From Ruegeria sp. AD91A (GTDB lineage Bacteria; Pseudomonadota; Alphaproteobacteria; Rhodobacterales; Rhodobacteraceae), in NCBI RefSeq assembly GCF_003443535.1, contig NZ_CP031946.1, positions 3,289,001 to 3,353,000 of the forward strand: a DNA stretch of 64,000 bases, given 5' to 3'. Numbering within the stretch: position 1 is the stretch's first letter; every line of letters starts with the position of its first letter. The translations under genes were made by a program, and so were the position numbers. Below the pieces are notes generated by a model. It did not search any database, was not told where the DNA came from, and saw only the letters and a program-made list of their open reading frames with translations. Positions 10,764 through 19,362 of the stretch are shown piece after piece.

Positions 10764-11951
10764 ATGTCGCCCAAAGCGCCGATCACCCAAGACGTCATGA
10801 CCATCCCGCGCAAACTGCCCGACGGGAAGGTGAACCTTGTCGGTCTTTCGCGCGACAGGTTGCGCGAGACCTTGATTGAACACGGCACGCCCGAGAAACA
10901 GGCCAAGATGCGCACAGGCCAGATCTGGCAATGGATCTATCAATGGGGTGTGCGCGACTTTGCCCAGATGACCAATCTCGCCAAAGCCTATCGTGCACAA
11001 CTGGCCGAGCATTTCGTGATCGAAATCCCCGAGGTGGTGACACGTCAGATTTCCGAGGATGGCACCCGCAAATACCTGTGTCGCATCGCCGGCGGGCATG
11101 AGGTCGAGGTGGTCTATATCCCCGAGGACGATCGCGGAACCCTGTGCATCTCGTCTCAGGTAGGCTGTACGCTGACCTGTTCATTCTGTCATACCGGAAC
11201 TCAGAAGCTTGTACGAAACCTGACATCCGCCGAAATCGTAGGTCAGATCATGATGGCCCGCGACGATCTTGAGGAATGGCCGACCCCCGGCGCACCCAAG
11301 GATGAGACCCGCCTGCTGTCAAACATCGTTCTGATGGGCATGGGTGAGCCACTATACAATTTCGAAAACGTCCGCGACGCGATGAAGATCGCCATGGACC
11401 CCGAGGGGATTTCCCTGTCGCGTCGTCGTATCACACTCTCGACCTCGGGCGTTGTGCCCGAAATTGCCCGCACGGCAGAAGAGATCGGCTGCTTGCTGGC
11501 GATCTCTTTCCACGCCACCACCGACGAGGTGCGCGACGTTCTGGTGCCGATCAACAAGCGTTGGAACATCGAGGAACTGCTGAAAGCACTGGCCAGCTAC
11601 CCCAACGTGTCGAACTCTGAACGGATCACTTTTGAATATGTGATGCTGGATGGTGTGAATGACAGCGACGAAGATGCGCATCGTCTGATCGCCCACATCA
11701 AGCGCCACAACATTCCGGCCAAGATCAATCTGATCCCGTTCAACGAATGGCCCGGGGCGCCGTACAAGCGCAGTTCGAACAACCGTATCCGCGCCTTTGC
11801 CAACATCATCTACCAGGCAGGTTATGCCTCACCCATCCGCAAGACGCGCGGTGAGGATATCATGGCAGCCTGTGGTCAGTTGAAGTCGGCGACCGAGAGG
11901 GCGCGCAAATCGCGCAAACAAATCGAGGCCGAAACGGGCCTAAGCCAGTAG
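10764..11951 (+). CDS. rlmN: 23S rRNA (A2503-C2)/tRNA (A37-C2) methyltransferase
   Basis: Radical-SAM enzyme that adds the C2 methyl group to A2503 of 23S rRNA and A37 of some tRNAs. The 4Fe-4S binding triad is CTLTCSFC (about residues 132-139). The partner cysteine that carries the methyl group is visible in [10 protein letters not shown] near the C terminus (about residue 370). [11 protein letters not shown] and [12 protein letters not shown] are family signatures. At 395 residues it has the alphaproteobacterial length. The ATG at 10764 is kept although the Shine-Dalgarno is weak; an in-frame ATG lies at 10797. Confidence 0.96.
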   Translation: MSPKAPITQDVMTIPRKLPDGKVNLVGLSRDRLRETLIEHGTPEKQAKMRTGQIWQWIYQWGVRDFAQMTNLAKAYRAQLAEHFVIEIPEVVTRQISEDGTRKYLCRIAGGHEVEVVYIPEDDRGTLCISSQVGCTLTCSFCHTGTQKLVRNLTSAEIVGQIMMARDDLEEWPTPGAPKDETRLLSNIVLMGMGEPLYNFENVRDAMKIAMDPEGISLSRRRITLSTSGVVPEIARTAEEIGCLLAISFHATTDEVRDVLVPINKRWNIEELLKALASYPNVSNSERITFEYVMLDGVNDSDEDAHRLIAHIKRHNIPAKINLIPFNEWPGAPYKRSSNNRIRAFANIIYQAGYASPIRKTRGEDIMAACGQLKSATERARKSRKQIEAETGLSQ

Positions 11952-11959
11952 AGTTCGGC

Positions 11960-11986
11960 CGATCTCGGCCTTGCTTGGCCGGATCG
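11960..11986 (+). terminator. Terminator-like hairpin after rlmN
   Basis: Ten-bp stem CGATC(t)CGGCC / GGCCGGATCG with one bulged T and loop TTGCTT, followed by CGCTTTAAG. Located eight bases after the rlmN stop; probable terminator with a poor U-tract. Confidence 0.6.
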
Positions 11987-12043
11987 CGCTTTAAGTGTTT
12001 TCCAGATCCGCCTGCACGTCATAAGTGTTTCTGTAAACTTAAT

Positions 12044-12082
12044 GTTTCAGATGCTGAAACCACATGCAAAATTTGCTATATT
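12044..12082 (+). promoter_or_regulatory. Palindrome and -10-like element upstream of the cytochrome P460 gene
   Basis: Perfect inverted repeat GTTTCAG-ATG-CTGAAAC at 12044-12060, followed by an 11-base palindrome GCAAAATTTGC at 12066-12076 and the -10-like TATATT at 12077-12082. The arrangement resembles a repressor or activator site over a promoter. The rest of the 286-base gap between rlmN and the P460 gene (11952-12237) holds no gene I can support; small frames there lack start signals and recognisable sequence. Confidence 0.45.
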
Positions 12083-12237
12083 TCCAGTGCCCGTCGCCGG
12101 GCTCTGCTTCCTCAAATTGATGCACAAGCCGGTGAACTGTCCGGGTCAGAGCTGGCAAGTTTTTGCGATACCGCTAGACTGTTCCAAGTGGTGTCAGAAG
12201 GCGCTCAGGCGAACTGAATTTCAGGTGGGCCACGATT

Positions 12238-12855
12238 ATGAATAAAAGTTTTTTTACGATCATCCGTTACGGAGCCGCTGCGCTTGCTGTTGTCTCAGGT
12301 TCAGGCTTGGCCTTTGCTGAAGGTCAGGACGCTCATATCGCAATCGAAAACCCTGCCGAGCTGAGCAAGGAAGAGGCTCTGGAACACTACCGATCGCTCA
12401 ATCGCCGCATGGCGCGTGGGTACGCCGTGGCACAACTGGACCTGATCCTAAACTACCAAAGCTGGCCGCTTTTCAACGATGCGCCCTATATCTCGGCAAC
12501 GCACGGGCAGCGGTATGTGAACAGCTATGCCAATCGCATGGCGCATAACTACGGGACGTTGCAGGAAGGTGAAGAACTTCCCATGGGGTCGGTTCTTGCC
12601 AAGGACAGCATGACCGTGACGGATGAAGGTCACGTACATCCCGGGGCCATGTTCATAATGGAGAAGCTGAAGGAAGGTGCCAGCCCGGACACGGCGGACT
12701 GGCGTTACCTCATGGTCCTGCCGGACGGTTCGGTGTTTGGGGACACTATGGGCGACCGCGCTGGCGCCGTGGCGTATTGCCATGTCTGTCACGAACAGGT
12801 GGCAGATCGGGACTATACGTTTTACGTGCCGGAAGACTCTCGAACGCGCAACTGA
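12238..12855 (+). CDS. Cytochrome P460 family c-type haem protein
   Basis: 205 residues: signal peptide (about 1-27, ending AFA), then a P460 domain with one haem-attachment motif CHVCH near the C terminus (about residues 180-184). The VLAKDSM segment contains the lysine in the place where P460 proteins of nitrifiers cross-link lysine to the haem; whether that cross-link forms here cannot be told. P460 proteins oxidise hydroxylamine or NO in the periplasm; similar proteins in non-nitrifiers probably detoxify NO or act as cytochrome c'-beta relatives. No Shine-Dalgarno is clear (AGGTGGGCC just upstream is the best). Converges with the U32 gene six bases away. Confidence 0.82.
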   Translation: MNKSFFTIIRYGAAALAVVSGSGLAFAEGQDAHIAIENPAELSKEEALEHYRSLNRRMARGYAVAQLDLILNYQSWPLFNDAPYISATHGQRYVNSYANRMAHNYGTLQEGEELPMGSVLAKDSMTVTDEGHVHPGAMFIMEKLKEGASPDTADWRYLMVLPDGSVFGDTMGDRAGAVAYCHVCHEQVADRDYTFYVPEDSRTRN

Positions 12856-12861
12856 ACCGGC

Positions 12862-14520
12862 TCAGGCGTTTTCGCCCGGTAGCTTCAATTCCGTCGCCTC
12901 GCGGCGGCTGAGTTGTTCCCCTTGTTTTCGCTTGGACAGCACCTCACGGGCCAACGCGTATTTGTCGTCCTGCCAGAAGATCAGGCAACCGTTGCAGCCC
13001 TTACCGCAGCAGCCTTCTGTGCCGATGCGGTTGGTCTTGAACCGGCGTTCGTTGCCGTCTTCGCCGATCTTCTCGACCAGTTCGTCGCGGCGGCGCGCAT
13101 AGGCCGCGGGATTGTCGCGGCCCGAGGTTTCCAATCCCTGCACCTGCTTGTCGAACCGAATGCGGCTCCAGTGTTCGTCGGTCAGGGCGCGTTCTTTGCG
13201 CAGCACTGAATAGATCGGAAAACGGGTGCGCAGATCGTCGGTATCCTCGTGGTCGAACAGGGTGAAAGGCAGGCGGATAACAGTTTTCGTGCTGCCGTGA
13301 ACTGCGTCCACGCGCGCGTTGTCCGATGCGCGTTCAAAGTCGTAAACCCGCAGCAGAACCGTCTCGCGCGAGATGGGTGAGACGAAATCCAGCACATCAC
13401 CCGGTTCAAGCTTGTTTTTCACCTCGACCAGAAACGCATCCTCGGTCACGTCGGTGACAATCCCGGCATATTCCCACTGTGTGATCGACGCGGTGTGTTC
13501 GTAATCATGCGCATAATTGGTCAGCCGGCCTTCGTGGAAGGCCAGCGTGTAGCCGCGATTTCCGACGGTTTCGAGTTCACGCATGTAAGGCTTGGGGTCC
13601 CAGTTTTCGGGGTCTGCGAAATAGTCATCGATGGCCATGCGATAAGCCCGCGCGACGATGGCGGCGTAATATTCCGATTTACCGCGCCCCTCGACCTTGA
13701 GGCTGTCAACACCGATCTTCAGGTATTCGTCCAGCTTGGGCATGATGCACAGATCACGCGAATTTAGGATGTACGAACCACGATCGTCCTCTTCGATGGG
13801 CATCAGATCACCGGGGCGGCAGCCTTCTTCCAGCAGGAATTCGAACAGGTCGGCGTTTTCCTCGGTGATCCGCAGTTCCTGATGGGTGCCGTCCTTGAGG
13901 CGCAGTTTCAGCCCATAGTTCCAGCGGCAGGAATTGGCACAATTGCCCTGATTGGCGCCGCGCTCGGCCATGAAGTTCGACAGCAGGCAGCGGCCCGAAT
14001 AGGTCATGCACATGGCGCCGTGGACGAAGGCCTCGAGCTTGATGTCGGGGCATTTTTCGCGAATCTCGACCAGCTCGGGGTAGGAAACCTCTCGCGCCAG
14101 AACCACCAGCTCCGCGCCCTGATCCTGCCAGAACTTTACCGACAGCCACGAACAGATATTGGCCTGGGTCGAGATATGCAGTGGCAGTTCCGGTGCGCGG
14201 TCGCGGACGTACTGGAACACGCCGGGGTCGGCGATGATCAACCCGTCCGGCTGCACCTTGCGGACCGTGTCAATGTATTCGTCCAGCTTCGGGATGTCCT
14301 TGTTGTGCGAAAACAGGTTCAGCGTCAGATAGGCGCGCCGGCCATGGCTGTGGCAGAACTCGACCCCTTCGATCACCTCTTCCAGCGAGAGCTCGGATTT
14401 CGTGCGCAGCGACATATCGGGCGTGCCCAGATACACCGCATCCGCCCCGTAAAGGACAGCGAGTTTAAGCTTGCGCAGATTGCCCGCAGGCATCAGCAAT
14501 TCAGATCTGGACTGAGTCAT
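12862..14520 (-). CDS. U32-family protein, TrhP (YegQ)-like, with Cys-rich C-terminal extension
   Basis: 552-residue U32 family member. The N-terminal two thirds match the TrhP/YegQ branch: LLMPAGNLRKLKLAVLYGAD, HISTQANICSW, FVHGAMCMTYSGRCLLS, and the four-cysteine Fe-S pattern (C in GAMCM, GRCL, GNCANSC). TrhP enzymes take part in prephenate-dependent tRNA 5-hydroxyuridine formation; peptidase activity is doubtful. E. coli YegQ is about 450 residues; here an extra C-terminal part carries C504, C505, C509 and C512 (CCGKGCNGC), possibly another metal site. The ATG at 14520 is preferred over an in-frame TTG at 14535. The gene follows cbpM-cbpA on the same strand after a 63-base gap. Confidence 0.85.
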   Translation of the reverse strand: MTQSRSELLMPAGNLRKLKLAVLYGADAVYLGTPDMSLRTKSELSLEEVIEGVEFCHSHGRRAYLTLNLFSHNKDIPKLDEYIDTVRKVQPDGLIIADPGVFQYVRDRAPELPLHISTQANICSWLSVKFWQDQGAELVVLAREVSYPELVEIREKCPDIKLEAFVHGAMCMTYSGRCLLSNFMAERGANQGNCANSCRWNYGLKLRLKDGTHQELRITEENADLFEFLLEEGCRPGDLMPIEEDDRGSYILNSRDLCIMPKLDEYLKIGVDSLKVEGRGKSEYYAAIVARAYRMAIDDYFADPENWDPKPYMRELETVGNRGYTLAFHEGRLTNYAHDYEHTASITQWEYAGIVTDVTEDAFLVEVKNKLEPGDVLDFVSPISRETVLLRVYDFERASDNARVDAVHGSTKTVIRLPFTLFDHEDTDDLRTRFPIYSVLRKERALTDEHWSRIRFDKQVQGLETSGRDNPAAYARRRDELVEKIGEDGNERRFKTNRIGTEGCCGKGCNGCLIFWQDDKYALAREVLSKRKQGEQLSRREATELKLPGENA

Positions 14521-14583
14521 GGCGCTACCTGTCAAAGGATCAAGGCGGCCTTCTACGCCAAATAATTCGCGCCCAAAACCCCG

Positions 14584-14922
14584 TTATCTGCGACGGAATC
14601 GCGCTGTACCGATGACCTTGACCAGTTGCTGCCGCACAGGTTCGGGTTGCGCCTCGATTGCGTTCAGAGCCTCGCGCAGTTCAGCCCGCAGCCCATGCAA
14701 CTGGTCGATCAGAGAGATCATCATCGACAGTGCATCGGTCTCCATGTCGTACTGTTCGTGCAACTCACAGGCCAGTTCCAGACGGGCAACGTCGATATTG
14801 TGATAAACCAGCCCTTGATCCGATTGTTCCGGAATGACGATTTCCGCCGCCAGGTATTCGGTCAGGCGGTCCGAGGTCAGGCGGGAAACCGTTTCGATCA
14901 GTTCCTTTTCGGTCAGGGTCAT
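14584..14922 (-). CDS. cbpM: Chaperone modulator CbpM-like protein
   Basis: 112-residue, mostly helical protein whose start codon overlaps the stop of the CbpA-like gene (ATGA). The family is MerR_2/CbpM: small dimeric proteins that bind the J-domain of CbpA and block its co-chaperone activity. The sequence is divergent (TLTEKELIETVSRLTSDRL start; VARLELACELHEQYDMETDALSMMISLIDQLHGL core is typical). Assignment rests on this core pattern, on length, and on the invariable cbpA-cbpM pairing. Confidence 0.82.
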   Translation of the reverse strand: MTLTEKELIETVSRLTSDRLTEYLAAEIVIPEQSDQGLVYHNIDVARLELACELHEQYDMETDALSMMISLIDQLHGLRAELREALNAIEAQPEPVRQQLVKVIGTARFRRR

Positions 14923-15839
14923 GACTGCATTCCTTTCCGCGGATCATAGCGATGCTTTTCACGCCAGGTTTCCATGAGCTGCTTCAGTTCGTCATCAATC
15001 TTGTCCGGTGTCGTTATAGTCAGCTCAATCAACTGGTCCCCACGGCCGGACGAGCCGCGCTTCTTTACTCCCTTACCGCGCAACCGGAGCGTTTTGCCGC
15101 TGCTGGTGCCCGCTGGGACGTTGACATTCACACCGCCGTCTATCGTGGGGGCCGGGACTTTTCCGCCCAGAATGGCCTCGTCGATTGTGATGGGCAGCGT
15201 GATATGGATGTCGTCGCCCTGACGTTCAAAAACCGGGTGCTTGGCGACCGAAACAGTCACCAGAGCGTCACCTGGAGGACCTTCGCCGTATCCCGGGGCC
15301 CCTTTGCCACGCAGCCGGATGGTCTGCCCGTCGGTGATACCAGCGGGGATTTTGACCTCGATCCGATCTCCATCCGGCAAAGTCAATTTCTGACTGGCGC
15401 CGAAAACGGAGTCCAGAAAGCTGATTTGCAGGGTGTAGTTCAGATTGTGACCCGGAGCGTGAAACTCGTGGCTGCGCTGACCGCCAAAACCGCCGCGACC
15501 GCGCATGAACTCCGCGAAGATATCTGACATGTCGTCGGGATCCGCCTGACGCCCCCGATAGGGGTTTCCAGCGGCCTCGGCATACTCTCGGTAATATTGC
15601 TGTTGCGGGCGCTCCTGACCCGAAGCGTCAATTTCTCCGTTGTCAAAACGCGCACGTGTTTCAGGGTCTTTCAATAGATCATAGGCTGCGGCAGCGGCCT
15701 TGAACTTGGCCTCAGCCGCGTCATCGCCCGGTTTCAGATCCGGATGGCAATCCTTGGCGATGCGCCGGTAGGCTTTTTTGATCTCGGCTGCGCTGGCGTC
15801 CTTCGAGACACCAAGAACGGTGTAGGGGTCGTCGCTCAT
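14919..15839 (-). CDS. cbpA: CbpA-like DnaJ co-chaperone (class B Hsp40)
   Basis: 306 residues. J-domain at the N terminus with HPD motif (KDCHPDLKPG, about residues 32-38), a G/F-like linker (RGRGGFGGQ), no zinc-finger domain, and two beta-rich client-binding domains with VKIPAGITDGQTIRLRGKG and VNVPAGTSSGKTLRLRGKG repeats. This is the CbpA/DjlA-type layout, working with DnaK in the cytoplasm and possibly binding curved DNA. The gene overlaps cbpM by four bases, so the chaperone and its inhibitor are translationally coupled. Divergent from the small membrane protein gene at 16000. Confidence 0.93.
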   Translation of the reverse strand: MSDDPYTVLGVSKDASAAEIKKAYRRIAKDCHPDLKPGDDAAEAKFKAAAAAYDLLKDPETRARFDNGEIDASGQERPQQQYYREYAEAAGNPYRGRQADPDDMSDIFAEFMRGRGGFGGQRSHEFHAPGHNLNYTLQISFLDSVFGASQKLTLPDGDRIEVKIPAGITDGQTIRLRGKGAPGYGEGPPGDALVTVSVAKHPVFERQGDDIHITLPITIDEAILGGKVPAPTIDGGVNVNVPAGTSSGKTLRLRGKGVKKRGSSGRGDQLIELTITTPDKIDDELKQLMETWREKHRYDPRKGMQS

Positions 15840-15999
15840 ATCACTCTCTCAGATCAGGGACAGGTTTGATCAGGATGAAGGTGTTCTACCATGCGATTTC
15901 AACGGGTAAAACGAAAGAGGCGATTGAATTGTTTCGTAAAATCCCGCAGACTTGATAATATCTGCATGTTTATACTTATTGATTGACGGAGATCGCCGC

Positions 16000-16383
16000 A
16001 TGACGCGCAGAATAAAATCCGCCCTGGCTCTGCTGGCCGGAAATGCCATTGGGTTGTTGCTTGCCTCTCTGATATTGTCTGGATTTGCGATCAAGCCGAT
16101 CTCGTTCATCGTAGTGGTGATTGTCTTCACCGTTGTGCAGGTTGTGGCCGAACCCCTGATCCTGAAACTGGGCGAAAAGAAAGCACCTGCCCTGAAGGGC
16201 GGGATCGCCTTGATCGTGACCTTCGTGGGTCTTTTCGTGACCGACCTGGTCGCCGCCGGGCTGACCGTGGGTGGGGTTTCGAACCTGCTGGCTGCGACGC
16301 TGCTGGTCTGGTTGGGGGCGTTGATCGCCAGCGTGGTGTTGCCGATCTACGTATTCAAAGAGCTGCGTGAACCCAAAAAGTAA
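16000..16383 (+). CDS. Small membrane protein, phage-holin-4-like family
   Basis: 127 residues with four hydrophobic segments (about 7-27, 31-48, 65-85, 95-115) and a charged KKAPALKG loop. This is the pattern of the Phage_holin_4_2 / DUF family of bacterial membrane proteins; despite the name, chromosomal members have no proven lytic role. Shine-Dalgarno ACGGAG at 15986-15991 supports ATG at 16000; an in-frame start at 15952 is not used. Its stop codon touches the convergent PLP-enzyme gene with no gap. Confidence 0.7.
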   Translation: MTRRIKSALALLAGNAIGLLLASLILSGFAIKPISFIVVVIVFTVVQVVAEPLILKLGEKKAPALKGGIALIVTFVGLFVTDLVAAGLTVGGVSNLLAATLLVWLGALIASVVLPIYVFKELREPKK

Positions 16384-17481
16384 TCATACAGCGTTCAGGC
16401 TGGTTTCGATAGCGTGCCATAGTTCGTCGACTGGTTCGCATCCGACGGACAGGCGGATGAAGGCCGGATCAACGTCGTCGCCCCAGCGCGCGCGACGCTC
16501 GGCCGAGCTGTGGACGCCTCCGAATGACGTAGCCGGGCGCAGAAGCGGGCAGCTGTTGATGAAGGCTTCGGCTTTGTCTTCGCTGTCCAGCGTCAGGGAT
16601 AACAGAAATCCGAACCGCGTGGCCTGCTCTTGCGCCAGTTTGTGCGATGGGTCACCGGCCAGCCCGGGATAGCGAACCTGTTTCACTGCGGGATGTTCCG
16701 CCAATCGTTCGGCCAGTTTCTGTGCGGAGTTGCACATCCGGTCAAACCGAACGTCCAGTGTTTCGAGCCCGCGATGCAGCAGCCATGCCTCATGTGGTCC
16801 GGGGATCGAGCCGGACACTTTTCGCCATTCCTCGACCCTCTCCATGATGTCTCTGTTGCGGCCGGCCACATGGCCCATCAGCATGTCGGAATGCCCGCCC
16901 ATTGCCTTGGTATCGGACGAGACAACCACATCGATGCCCAGATCCAGAGGGCGCTGACCAAGCGGCGTCATCGTCGTGTTGTCGGCAATGGTTACGCCCC
17001 CGGCAGCACGTACCTGATCGGCGACCGCTGTCAGATCGATCATGTCCAGCCCCGGATTCGAGGGGCTTTCTACAAAGACCACATCGAACCGGTCAAAACC
17101 GCCGTCGGTAAAAGCGGTGGTGGGGCGTTCCTCAACGATCACACCCAGTCGCGACAGGAAACGATCGGCCAAAAGGCGCGTCACGTAATAGCCATCGGAG
17201 GGGATCAGCAGGCGTGACCCGGCTTGCACCGTGGCGAACAACGCCGCAGAAATCGCTGCCATGCCTGATGGAAAGCTGAGGCACGGTGCGTCTTCCAAAT
17301 GCGACAGAACATGTTCCAGATGCACCCAGGTCGGGTTGTCGACGCGGCCGTAACTTACCTGTCCATCCGGGGCACCCGGCAGGTGGTACATGCTGCTTTG
17401 TATCAGCGGCAGCGCCACAGGTTCGCCCTTGCTCAGAGCATTTCCGCGCAGATGCAGCATCTCTCCGGTCTTGGGGGCCAT
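16384..17481 (-). CDS. Cys/Met-metabolism PLP enzyme (cystathionine lyase/synthase type)
   Basis: 365-residue trans-sulfuration-family enzyme. PLP lysine lies in SSDTKAMGGHSDMLMG, with the phosphate-binding SFPSGMAAISAA near residue 70 and the Tyr of SYGRVDNPTW contributed by the dimer partner. The family includes cystathionine gamma-synthase, beta-lyase and gamma-lyase; the sequence here does not settle which, though annotation as cystathionine beta/gamma-lyase would be usual. It lies three bases after the LOG gene on the same strand, so the two are co-transcribed. Confidence 0.85.
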   Translation of the reverse strand: MAPKTGEMLHLRGNALSKGEPVALPLIQSSMYHLPGAPDGQVSYGRVDNPTWVHLEHVLSHLEDAPCLSFPSGMAAISAALFATVQAGSRLLIPSDGYYVTRLLADRFLSRLGVIVEERPTTAFTDGGFDRFDVVFVESPSNPGLDMIDLTAVADQVRAAGGVTIADNTTMTPLGQRPLDLGIDVVVSSDTKAMGGHSDMLMGHVAGRNRDIMERVEEWRKVSGSIPGPHEAWLLHRGLETLDVRFDRMCNSAQKLAERLAEHPAVKQVRYPGLAGDPSHKLAQEQATRFGFLLSLTLDSEDKAEAFINSCPLLRPATSFGGVHSSAERRARWGDDVDPAFIRLSVGCEPVDELWHAIETSLNAV

Positions 17482-17484
17482 GGT

Positions 17485-18327
17485 TCAGCGCCCCGGAATT
17501 TCGTCGCGGGGCGGGGCGGGTTCCCAGTTTTCGATGATCTCGACCGCTTCCTGCGCCGTGTCCACAAAGCGGAACAGGTCAAGATCCTCGTCCGAGATGG
17601 TGCCGGCATCGGCCAGTGCTTCCCAGTTTATTACCCTCTCCCAGAAATCACGTCCGAACAGCAGGAAAGGCACGCGCTCCATCCGGCCGGTCTGAATTAG
17701 AGTGAGAGATTCGAACAACTCATCCATTGTCCCGAAGCCGCCGGGGAAGATTGTGATCGCACGGGCCCGCATCAGGAAATGCATCTTGCGGATGGCGAAA
17801 TAGTGAAAGTTGAAACTGAGATCTGGCGTCACATAGAGGTTCGGGGCCTGCTCGTGCGGCAGAACGATATTCAAACCGATGGAGCAGCCGCCCGCTTCCT
17901 GTGCGCCTCGGTTGCCGGCCTCCATCACACCGGGACCGCCGCCCGTGACGATCACGTTTTCGCGGCAGCCGGTATCGTTCGATTTCACGGTCATCAGCCG
18001 CGCGAACTCGCGCGCCTCATCATAATAGGTCGAAAGACCAGCCAGCGTTTCCGTTCGTGCGGTGTGTTTCTGCGATGGCTCAGGGATGCGCGCGCCGCCG
18101 AACATCACGATGGTCGAGGTGATCTCGCGTTCGCTCATGATCATCTCGGGTTTCAGCAATTCCAGTTGCAGACGCACCGGGCGCAGTTCGTCCCGGCACA
18201 GGAATTCGTCATCGGCAAAGGCAAGGCGATAGGCAGACGATCGCGTTTGCGGCGTGTCCGGCACTTCGCTCGCTGTCGAGCGATCTGTCTGCGCATCGCG
18301 AAACGGATTGTGGCGGTCTTCTCTCAT
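17485..18327 (-). CDS. LOG-family protein (nucleotide phosphoribohydrolase-like)
   Basis: 280 residues of the Rossmann-like LOG family, once mis-called lysine decarboxylase. The signature PGGFGTMDELFE (about residues 195-206) and GGGPGVMEAGNRGA (about 126-139) are intact; these bind and hydrolyse the N-glycosidic bond of nucleoside 5'-monophosphates. The first 60 residues are a non-conserved, charged extension longer than in classical LOG enzymes. Substrate is unknown: LOG enzymes act on cytokinin riboside phosphates or plain AMP. Directly upstream of the PLP-enzyme gene. Confidence 0.85.
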   Translation of the reverse strand: MREDRHNPFRDAQTDRSTASEVPDTPQTRSSAYRLAFADDEFLCRDELRPVRLQLELLKPEMIMSEREITSTIVMFGGARIPEPSQKHTARTETLAGLSTYYDEAREFARLMTVKSNDTGCRENVIVTGGGPGVMEAGNRGAQEAGGCSIGLNIVLPHEQAPNLYVTPDLSFNFHYFAIRKMHFLMRARAITIFPGGFGTMDELFESLTLIQTGRMERVPFLLFGRDFWERVINWEALADAGTISDEDLDLFRFVDTAQEAVEIIENWEPAPPRDEIPGR

Positions 18328-18406
18328 GGGTGATCGATCCCTGCTTGCGTGTTTTCCAAACAGCTATAGGGTTCGCGGGCAGAGTGCCAGTCACGGAAAG
18401 ACAAGA

Positions 18407-19318
18407 ATGAATTGGAAGAACGAAATATCAGCGGCGCAGGATCGTATCGACGGACATACGCAAGTGACGCCGGTGATCGAGAGCCGAGTTCCGGGCTATC
18501 CCATTGAACTGAAGCTGGAGAACATGCAGCACACGGGCAGTTTCAAGGCGAGAGGTGCGTTCAATACGTTGCTGAGCCTCGAAGTACCCGATGCAGGTGT
18601 CGTGGCTGCATCCGGCGGCAATCATGGTGCAGCGGCGGCCTTTGCGGCGCAGGCGCTTGGTTATCCGGCCAAGATTTTCGTGCCCGAACTGGCCGGCCCC
18701 TCCAAGATTGCATTGATCCGTCAAACCGGCGCGGATCTGAGCGTTGTGTCCGGCGAATACGCCAATGCGCTGACACAGGCCCAAGCGCATGAAGCTGAAA
18801 CCGGAGCGATGCAGATACACGCCTATGATGCGCCGGCTACTGTGGCGGGGCAGGGGACCTGCTTTGCGGAATGGGATGCGCAGGGCCTGCAGGCAGACAC
18901 GGTTCTGGTCGCCGTGGGCGGCGGCGGACTGATCGCCGGGGCATTGGCGTGGTTCGACGGTGCGCGCAAGGTCGTGGCGGTCGAACCCGAGACCTCTTGC
19001 GCATTGAATGCGGCGTTGCAGGCCGGTGAACCGGTAGATGTCTCGGTATCCGGCATCGCGGCCAACGCCCTGGGCGCGCGCCGGATCGGGCAGATCTGTT
19101 TTGACCTGGCGCAGGGGATGACATCGGTCCTGGTGTCGGATGATGCCATCGCGGCAGCTCAGAAGATGTTGTGGCAGACGCATCGCATTCTGGTGGAACC
19201 GGCGGGCGCCACGGCGTTGGCAGCCTTGACCTCGGGCGTGTACCGACCTGAACCGGGCGAACGCGTGGCCGTTCTGGTGTGCGGCGCGAATATTGCGCCA
19301 GACCCGCTTGCAGGGTGA
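18407..19318 (+). CDS. Threonine/serine dehydratase (PLP)
   Basis: 303-residue fold-type II PLP enzyme. Lysine of HTGSFKARGAFN (about residue 45) forms the Schiff base; SGGNHGAAAAFAAQ and GGGGLIAGALAWF bind the cofactor phosphate. No C-terminal ACT regulatory domain, so this is the short catabolic type (TdcB-like, or serine racemase/dehydratase relatives), not the long biosynthetic IlvA. It would deaminate threonine to 2-oxobutyrate or serine to pyruvate. ATG at 18407 follows GGAAAG. The GntR regulator gene starts 44 bases downstream. Confidence 0.87.
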   Translation: MNWKNEISAAQDRIDGHTQVTPVIESRVPGYPIELKLENMQHTGSFKARGAFNTLLSLEVPDAGVVAASGGNHGAAAAFAAQALGYPAKIFVPELAGPSKIALIRQTGADLSVVSGEYANALTQAQAHEAETGAMQIHAYDAPATVAGQGTCFAEWDAQGLQADTVLVAVGGGGLIAGALAWFDGARKVVAVEPETSCALNAALQAGEPVDVSVSGIAANALGARRIGQICFDLAQGMTSVLVSDDAIAAAQKMLWQTHRILVEPAGATALAALTSGVYRPEPGERVAVLVCGANIAPDPLAG

Positions 19319-19340
19319 ATTACCGGGTTGTGGATGGGCG

Positions 19341-19360
19341 TTGTGGATTTTATCTATAAT
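19341..19360 (+). promoter_or_regulatory. Putative -10 box and imperfect palindrome before the GntR gene
   Basis: TATAAT at 19355-19360 lies three bases before the ATG. It forms the right part of an imperfect palindrome (TTgTgGAT-ttt-ATCtAtAA, 19341-19359; six of eight pairs match). A direct repeat TTGTGGAT occurs at 19328 and 19341. Together these suggest an autoregulated promoter and a leaderless message, but no clear -35 box is seen. Confidence 0.4.
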
Positions 19361-19362
19361 TC

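Noticed and set aside
11975..12245. Two short frames between rlmN and the P460 gene
   Set aside because: No Shine-Dalgarno or recognisable sequence, and they overlap the palindromic promoter region.
16000..16383. Prophage remnant, from the holin-like gene
   Set aside because: No other phage gene adjoins; chromosomal members of this membrane-protein family are common and not evidence of a prophage.
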